NCBI RefSeq assembly: GCF_039544265.1
Contig: NZ_BAABLI010000012.1
Span: forward strand, 1 to 64,000
Direction: 5' to 3'
Length of the DNA: 64,000 nt
Origin: Corallincola platygyrae
Lineage (GTDB): Bacteria; Pseudomonadota; Gammaproteobacteria; Enterobacterales; Neiellaceae
The translations under genes were made by a program, and so were the position numbers. Positions 58,951 to 64,000 of this stretch are shown here, piece after piece (position 1 is the stretch's first letter; each line of letters starts with the position of its first letter). The notes under the pieces were generated by a model, which saw only the letters and a program-made list of their open reading frames with translations, did not search any database and had not been told where the DNA came from.

Positions 58951-60981
58951 TCAGGCGATCTCTTTCGCTCGATAGCCCTGACACAGATTTTTTTGTTGTG
59001 GCACAGGGACGGGCTCAAAATGGCTCAGCGCCATAGTGAAATGTCCTTCACCTTTGGTTATCGACTTCAGGCGTTGTGAGTAATCACTGATCTCACTGAG
59101 CGGTGATTTGCAGTGCACTGTGGTGCGGCCACTGTTCCCAACTTGGGTATCAGTAATCACGCCACGATGGCTTGCCATATCGCCGGATAGATCGCCCATA
59201 GCATCTGCAGGTACAGTCACCACCAGATCAACAATGGGCTCCAGTACAACGGGCTTAGCTTTAGACACCGCTTCCAGAAATGCCTTGCGCCCTGCGGCAA
59301 CAAAAGCGATCTCTTTAGAGTCCACCGAATGGTGTTTGCCATCGGTCACTGTCACTTCCAGATCCTGCATTGGGAAACCGGCAATGGCACCCTCATCCAT
59401 AATCTGTCGCACCCCTTTCTCCACCGCAGGAATAAACTGGCCTGGGATCGCGCCACCCACCACTTTATCCACAAAGCGGAAGCCCTCACCTCTTGGCAAA
59501 GGTTTAATAGACAGTTGAACTTCTCCGAACTGTCCGGCACCACCGGTCTGTTTTTTGTGGCGATAGTGGCCGTCAGCCGCTGCGGTGATCGTCTCCCGAT
59601 AGTCGATGCTGGGCGTGCTGGTCTCCACAACCAACTTGTACTGATTCTGCATCTTATTAATCGCGGTTTTCAGGTGGAACTCACCGATACCGGTCAACAG
59701 GGTTTCGTTTAAGCTCACCTTATGAGACACACTTAAGCTGGGATCTTCGGCGGTGATCTTATCCAGCGTTTCCCATAGTTTCTGCTCGTCACCACGCCGA
59801 CTGGCCTTAATCGCCATACTGAACATGGGTGGTGGCATGGTCAGACTCTTCAGATGGAAATGGTCTTCATCGTGAGAGTCGTGGATCACCGCATCAAAGG
59901 TCAGCTCATCGACTTTGGCAATGGCCACCAAATCCCCCGGATCAGCCTGGTTTATCTCGACTCGATCCTTACCTTGCAGGCGGAACAGATGACCCGGTTT
60001 AAACGGCTTACGTTCCTCACCTATGTACAAAACGCTATCCGGCTTCAACTGCCCCTGATGCACACGCACCAATGCCAAACGCCCCATAAAGGGATCAATC
60101 ACGACTTTAAACACATGGCCGATAGCATGGCTTTCCGGCGCATAAGACAAGGTAACCGGCTCATCGTAATTCATAAACAGCGGCGGATTACCTTCCAGCG
60201 GTGTTGGCATCAGCTCAGCCAACACGTTCAGGAGGGCATCCACTCCTGCACCGGTGCGTGCAGAGACAAAACAGACGGGTACCAGATGTTGCTTGCGCAG
60301 TGCTTTTTCAAACGGATCATGCAGCTGTTCTGGCTTGAGTTCACTGCCTTGCTCCAGATAAAGCTCCATCAGCTCTTCATCAAGCTCAACAACCTGATCG
60401 ATCAAGGCGTCATGGGCGCTCTCGACAGTGCCAAATGCGGGCGTGCGATCGTATTGCGGTTCAAAATAGCAATCGATGACGTCGTCGCCATCAGCGGTAG
60501 GCAGGTTGATCGGCAACAACGTCGGACCAAACGTGGTTTGCAGTTCATCAAGCAAAGCCGCCAGATGTTCTGCATCGCTATCGATCTTATTGATGATCAC
60601 CATGCGGCACTTTTTACGTTCGCCTGCTGTTTTAAATAGCTTTTCGGCAACGTTGCCAACACCTTCAGTCGCATCAACCACCAAGGCACAGCTTTCTACA
60701 GCCGGCAGCACACTGATGGCTCGACCAATAAAGTCGGCTGTTCCCGGTGTATCTAACAGGTTCACTTTATGTTGATGATGGGTGAAGTTGAGCCAGCTGG
60801 TGTCGATCGATTTTTGCAGTTCGCGCTCTTCCGGATCGAAGTCGCTGACGGTGGTACCGCGGTTTAGTTCGCCAAGGGTATTGATGGTGCCTGTATGAAA
60901 AAGAAGTTGTTCGCTAAGGGTAGTTTTACCTGCGCCACTTTGGCCAAGTAGGGCGATATTTCTGATGTTATCTATGCTCAT
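58951..60981 (-). CDS. Elongation factor G paralogue (EF-G2 type)
   Basis: A 676-residue translational GTPase with five EF-G domains. G1 reads GQSGAGKTT in place of the AHIDAGKTT of canonical EF-G, G2 is RGTTVSDFDPEE, G3 DTPG, G4 NKID and G5 SARTGAG. It carries domains II-V, including TGGAGQFGEVQLSIKP and the VVLEPIVDLVVTVPADAMGDLSGDMASHRG block. It is not next to rpsL, rpsG or tuf, so it is the secondary copy rather than fusA. Roles proposed for such copies include ribosome recycling or GTPase-inactive variants; here the GTPase motifs look intact. Confidence 0.9.
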   Translation of the reverse strand: MSIDNIRNIALLGQSGAGKTTLSEQLLFHTGTINTLGELNRGTTVSDFDPEERELQKSIDTSWLNFTHHQHKVNLLDTPGTADFIGRAISVLPAVESCALVVDATEGVGNVAEKLFKTAGERKKCRMVIINKIDSDAEHLAALLDELQTTFGPTLLPINLPTADGDDVIDCYFEPQYDRTPAFGTVESAHDALIDQVVELDEELMELYLEQGSELKPEQLHDPFEKALRKQHLVPVCFVSARTGAGVDALLNVLAELMPTPLEGNPPLFMNYDEPVTLSYAPESHAIGHVFKVVIDPFMGRLALVRVHQGQLKPDSVLYIGEERKPFKPGHLFRLQGKDRVEINQADPGDLVAIAKVDELTFDAVIHDSHDEDHFHLKSLTMPPPMFSMAIKASRRGDEQKLWETLDKITAEDPSLSVSHKVSLNETLLTGIGEFHLKTAINKMQNQYKLVVETSTPSIDYRETITAAADGHYRHKKQTGGAGQFGEVQLSIKPLPRGEGFRFVDKVVGGAIPGQFIPAVEKGVRQIMDEGAIAGFPMQDLEVTVTDGKHHSVDSKEIAFVAAGRKAFLEAVSKAKPVVLEPIVDLVVTVPADAMGDLSGDMASHRGVITDTQVGNSGRTTVHCKSPLSEISDYSQRLKSITKGEGHFTMALSHFEPVPVPQQKNLCQGYRAKEIA

Positions 60982-61195
60982 TTGAGGCGTCTCCGTGGAG
61001 TTATATTTTTATCGGAAATGCAGTCGAGGGAGAGCAACCCTCATCGGGGCCAATTGTGGCTGTGGATCAAGCGCCATCTGGAGACAAATCCCGTAGATGG
61101 CGCGGCTGATTTTGTCATAGCCAAATACCTCTGTTACGGAGATTTAGCCCAGTGTGCGCCTGCCCTTAGCCGAGTTCGTTGACATCGATCAGTCA

Positions 61196-61690
61196 TCAAG
61201 ACGAATAGCGGGTTCGAAACCAAACCACGGGAAAGTAAAGCAATGCCCCTGCCAGGCCACAGTAATAACATAGCTTATGCAGCAGTGAGACGGAGATCAG
61301 GCCGAGAAAATCATTTGATTTTGTGAAGGGAAAGAAGGGTTCAACATCGGCGTGCATAATACTGTCGAGCAGAACATGGCTGAAGCTACCAACCAGCGCG
61401 CTAATAACACTTACCCACCAGCTTATCGGCAGGTATTGAATCAGTCCCATGAGTTTTAAGCCAAGCTCGGAGAGATATTTGCCGGTTAACGCGGCGATAG
61501 CAGCAATCAGTACCGCGCCGATATAGGTATGGGTGAATCCATGCAGATGCCCTTCGCCACTGATCAGAACAATCAGCGGCTGAATATCCATCACTATTTG
61601 GGTCCAACCAAACACCATCAGGCTGAAGCTGCCCTGCATCAATGCCTTGATGGCGATACCAGGACCCATGTGGACCGGGGTAAAAGGCAT
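61196..61690 (-). CDS. DUF4184/YdjM-like membrane protein
   Basis: A 164-residue protein with about four membrane helices. The N-terminus MPFTPVHMGPGIAIKAL and the motif HGFTHTYIGA plus HVLLDSIMHADVEPFFPF are like the putative membrane-bound metal-dependent hydrolases of the DUF4184/YdjM group, where the His and Asp residues may bind metal. Three bases separate it from the next upstream gene (stop at 61694), so they are likely co-transcribed. Enzymatic role not established. Confidence 0.7.
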   Translation of the reverse strand: MPFTPVHMGPGIAIKALMQGSFSLMVFGWTQIVMDIQPLIVLISGEGHLHGFTHTYIGAVLIAAIAALTGKYLSELGLKLMGLIQYLPISWWVSVISALVGSFSHVLLDSIMHADVEPFFPFTKSNDFLGLISVSLLHKLCYYCGLAGALLYFPVVWFRTRYSS

Positions 61691-61693
61691 GGG

Positions 61694-62311
61694 CTAGTTA
61701 AAAACCCGATCAAGAAATGGCATGACGTAGCCTTTTTTATGGGTAGTAAATGCAGAGTAATAGGTTTGCTCACCCAGCAAATAGCGATTCACTTCCCAAC
61801 GCATCGACTTCGCCATAGATAAGGATTTAAACGCCATCGCCAGTTGGAAACCCAGGTAGCAGATCAAGACAACGCCAAACCAATCGCTGACCGCCATACC
61901 CTGTTGCGATACGTTTTGATAAAGCATCTGCGCGGTCGCAAACGTCAACAAAGCAATAAGAACAAACTTAGGTAAGAGCAGCGCGTGATAACGACGAATC
62001 ATAAGGTCTTCACTGGTGAAGTGAAGATTTTTAAGGGTATTGGAAACCTCTTTTACCGGGATGCCATTGAGGTACACCATCCACCGGTTCTCTGCAGATT
62101 CCACCAAAACATCCGAGGATTCGCGCCAGCGATGGATGACCATGGAGACAACAACCGAATAAACAAACTTCACCAGTAACAGGTAGCCCAGAGCGGCGGG
62201 GTAGCCAGCCACCGTAATTGCCATACAGGCAATAATCATTACCCCAAATTGGGTCGGTCCGTAATAATCACTGGCACTACTCATATTGACTCCTTTCAAA
62301 GCATCATCCAA
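61694..62311 (-). CDS. Hypothetical membrane protein
   Basis: A 205-residue protein with about four hydrophobic segments: two at the N-terminus (FGVMIIACMAITVAGYPAAL, LLVKFVYSVVVSMVIH) and two around 115-160 (FVLIALLTFATAQML, WFGVVLICYLGFQLAMAF). A basic ending follows. I do not recognise the family. It is the first gene of a two-gene unit with the DUF4184-like gene. Confidence 0.65.
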   Translation of the reverse strand: MDDALKGVNMSSASDYYGPTQFGVMIIACMAITVAGYPAALGYLLLVKFVYSVVVSMVIHRWRESSDVLVESAENRWMVYLNGIPVKEVSNTLKNLHFTSEDLMIRRYHALLLPKFVLIALLTFATAQMLYQNVSQQGMAVSDWFGVVLICYLGFQLAMAFKSLSMAKSMRWEVNRYLLGEQTYYSAFTTHKKGYVMPFLDRVFN

Positions 62312-62493
62312 CAGATTACTAAGGTTCAGTGTATCGGTTATTTGTAAGTAATTTCAGTGAACTACCACAAGTTTCAGCTCGCAGTAGAGATGTACAAACC
62401 AAATCCTATGGAAATCGACTGCGTGATGAAAAAAGCAAGCATGAAGAGTGTTTCCCCATGCCCGCTCTAGTGCTTAGCCAGTACTAACTGCTC

Positions 62494-63522
62494 TTAGGGC
62501 AAAGCTATTTCAACATCACTAAGTACTTTACTGCTGCACGCCAAAACAACACCTGCTTCAATTTCTTCCGGCGTCAGAGTCATCTGGCTGTTCGACTCCA
62601 CGTCACCTTTGACTACCTTGCATTTGCATGAACCACAAACACCCGAACGACACGCACCTATAATAGGTAATTGCATCTGTTCGGCGGCTTCAAGCAGGCT
62701 ACTCTCTGGTGCTACCGTCGCCGACTTACCGAAACCTGGCACTTCGACAGTCACAACATCAGCGCTGGTATCGGATTCGTTTAAGTTCGCGGTCTCACTA
62801 GATGCTGGCACTTGGCCAAAGCTCTCCATATGGTAGCGGCTCATATCAAAGCCACGGCGTTCAAGGCAGGTTTCCAGCAATGCCATAAACGGGGCTGGCC
62901 CGCAGGTGTACACCGCCCTCCCAGTTAACTCTGGCACCAGTTTTTGAAACAGATCCTGATCTAATAAACCACTGTGATATCCAGCCTCTGAGGTGTCAGA
63001 TAAGACGATATCCAGCGTCAAATTGGCATGAGTTTCAGTGAGCAGATTAAGCTCGTCGCCAAAAATCAGGTCCTTACTGCTGCGGGCAAAGTAGACAAAG
63101 TGAATACTCGCCTGACTTCCCGTATCCAGAAGGTAACGTGTCATCGACATCATTGGCGTAATACCGCTACCCGCGCTGACAAACACATAATGTTCACTCT
63201 GGGTGCAGTCCGCTAAGTTAAATGCACCCGCAGGATCGGATAGAGCGAGATTCATGCCTGGAGCAAGCGTATCAAGCAGGTGGTTAGAGACTACGCCACC
63301 ATCAACTCGTTTGATTGTCACCGCCATAGAGCCCGGCCGAGATGGGGTTGATGAAAGCGTATAAGCTCTCTGCTGAACCACTCCGTCAATCTCAACCTGT
63401 ACCGTTGTAAACTGACCCGGCTTATAGGCGACACCTTTGGCATCAAACAAAAATGTCGCAGTATCGTGAGTTTCCTGAATACGCTCACGGCAGCGCATTT
63501 CGGATATTGCAGGATTCATCAT
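62494..63522 (-). CDS. hcr: Hcp reductase (NADH oxidoreductase Hcr)
   Basis: A 342-residue flavoprotein that passes electrons from NADH to Hcp. FAD/NAD domain: RAYTLSSTPSRPGSMAVTIKRV and AGSGITPMMSMTRYLLD, then VYTCGPAPFMALL. At the C-terminus is a 2Fe-2S ferredoxin domain GACRSGVCGSCKCKVVKGDV with four cysteines including LACSSKV. ATG 63522 is preferred (AGGA seven bases before); an in-frame ATG at 63552 has a poor spacing. It follows hcp, as in E. coli. Used against nitrosative stress under low oxygen, usually under NsrR/FNR control, but that promoter is outside the window. Confidence 0.92.
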   Translation of the reverse strand: MMNPAISEMRCRERIQETHDTATFLFDAKGVAYKPGQFTTVQVEIDGVVQQRAYTLSSTPSRPGSMAVTIKRVDGGVVSNHLLDTLAPGMNLALSDPAGAFNLADCTQSEHYVFVSAGSGITPMMSMTRYLLDTGSQASIHFVYFARSSKDLIFGDELNLLTETHANLTLDIVLSDTSEAGYHSGLLDQDLFQKLVPELTGRAVYTCGPAPFMALLETCLERRGFDMSRYHMESFGQVPASSETANLNESDTSADVVTVEVPGFGKSATVAPESSLLEAAEQMQLPIIGACRSGVCGSCKCKVVKGDVESNSQMTLTPEEIEAGVVLACSSKVLSDVEIALP

Positions 63523-63580
63523 ATTCAATTCCTGAAGCTCGCCGCAGGCCATAATCCTGCGACGGACAAGCGAAGGTAAG

Positions 63581-64000
63581 TTAGGCGCTCAAGCAATCAG
63601 CCAAGTCTTGCTCAACTGTGGTGATCAGCTTCAAGCCGGTCATCTCGTTTAGCGCGGTTAACAGATTGTCGGTCAGGAAAGCTGGGGCCGTAGGGCCAAC
63701 CCGAATATCTTTAATGCCGAGAGACAGCAGGGTTAACAGAACCGCAATCGCTTTTTGTTCAAACCAAGAAAGAATTAACGACAGAGGTAGTTCATTCACA
63801 TCACACTCAAACGCTTCGGCCAGCGCCAGCGCCAACTGGATAGCTGAGTAGCTGTCGTTGCATTGGCCCACATCTAGAAAACGTGGGATGCCGTTGATAT
63901 CGCCAAACTCCAGGTCGTTGAACTTGAACTTACCGCAAGCCAGGGTCAGCAGCAGGGAGTCATCAGGAAGTGCTTTCGCCAGTTCGGTGTAATAACCACG
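63581..64000 (-). CDS. hcp: Hydroxylamine reductase / hybrid cluster protein, C-terminal part
   Basis: The last 139 residues of Hcp: RGYYTELAKALPDDSLLLTLACGKFKFN with the cluster Cys, then GDINGIPRFLDVGQCNDSYSAIQLA with another cluster ligand Cys, and SLILSWFEQKAIAVLLTLLSLGIKDIRVGP. Hcp reduces NO or S-nitrosothiols. The gene is open at the right edge of the window, so its start is not included. It is 58 bases upstream of the preferred hcr start. Confidence 0.92.
   Translation of the reverse strand, partial: RGYYTELAKALPDDSLLLTLACGKFKFNDLEFGDINGIPRFLDVGQCNDSYSAIQLALALAEAFECDVNELPLSLILSWFEQKAIAVLLTLLSLGIKDIRVGPTAPAFLTDNLLTALNEMTGLKLITTVEQDLADCLSA

Noticed and set aside
59854..60639. 261-codon open frame on the plus strand
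   Set aside because: It lies wholly antisense to the EF-G paralogue, whose protein motifs are clear; no ribosome site or motif supports it.
1..64000. CRISPR arrays, tRNA or rRNA genes, prophage, toxin-antitoxin pairs
   Set aside because: No regularly spaced direct repeats, cloverleaf or rRNA sequences, integrase or phage structural genes were seen on either strand by reading.

Overview
The window is a chromosomal segment of a free-living, probably marine gammaproteobacterium. Two blocks keep the gene order known from Pseudomonas: clpB-pgeF-rluD-bamD followed by the minor pilin genes and ispH-fkpB-lspA-ileS-ribF-murJ-rpsT, and rppH-ptsP-tauE-lgt-thyA. The presence of mutH, which Pseudomonas lacks, points instead to a lineage with Dam-directed mismatch repair (Oceanospirillales, Alteromonadales or Cellvibrionales type). 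An alpha-amylase resembling that of Pseudoalteromonas and a lone PEP-CTERM protein fit such an organism. No rRNA, tRNA, CRISPR array, prophage or complete insertion sequence was seen.

Layout: 0.2-7.3 kb holds core genes (pssA, a DUF4124 protein, clpB with a heat-shock-type promoter, pgeF, rluD, bamD, a PII protein). 7.9-14.9 kb is the type IV pilus minor pilin locus: pilV-pilW-pilX-pilY1-pilE plus a small TapY2-like gene form a tightly coupled leftward operon, and a fimT-like gene faces it. 15.1-22.5 kb is the leftward murJ/ribF/ileS/lspA/fkpB/ispH block (isoprenoid, lipoprotein signal peptidase, flavin, translation, peptidoglycan lipid II export). rpsT follows on the other strand, then a strikingly hairpin-rich spacer, a HlyU-like ArsR regulator, an LpxH-like hydrolase and a two-domain acyltransferase resembling the ornithine-lipid synthase OlsF. 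26.4-32.4 kb holds an orphan response regulator and the rppH-ptsP-tauE-lgt-thyA operon.

The 0.7 kb gap at 32.35-33.08 kb, between divergent rppH and mutH, contains three perfect and three one- or two-mismatch DnaA boxes, clustered GATC sites and an AT-rich stretch. It is either a replication origin or a DnaA-titrating or reactivating site, and is the most interesting non-coding feature. 33.1-49.3 kb is a mosaic of housekeeping and accessory genes (mutH, a stand-alone glycogen-binding-like domain, yfbR, avtA, lipoproteins, a DyP peroxidase, an AraC/SDR/metallo-beta-lactamase divergon, SRAP, SOUL, a TudS/YbgA fusion, TPR and zinc-finger proteins). It includes a 277-bp MITE-like element with 18-bp inverted ends and a TA duplication at 36.7-37.0 kb, whose insertion supplies the stop codon of the neighbouring lipoprotein gene.

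49.8-64.0 kb carries a secreted alpha-amylase with three starch-binding-type modules behind a CRP-type site, rimO, a secreted M14 metallopeptidase, an AraC regulator beside a cupredoxin-like/glutaredoxin/thioredoxin set, an EF-G paralogue, two membrane-protein genes, and the hcr-hcp pair for nitrosative stress, with hcp cut by the right end of the window.
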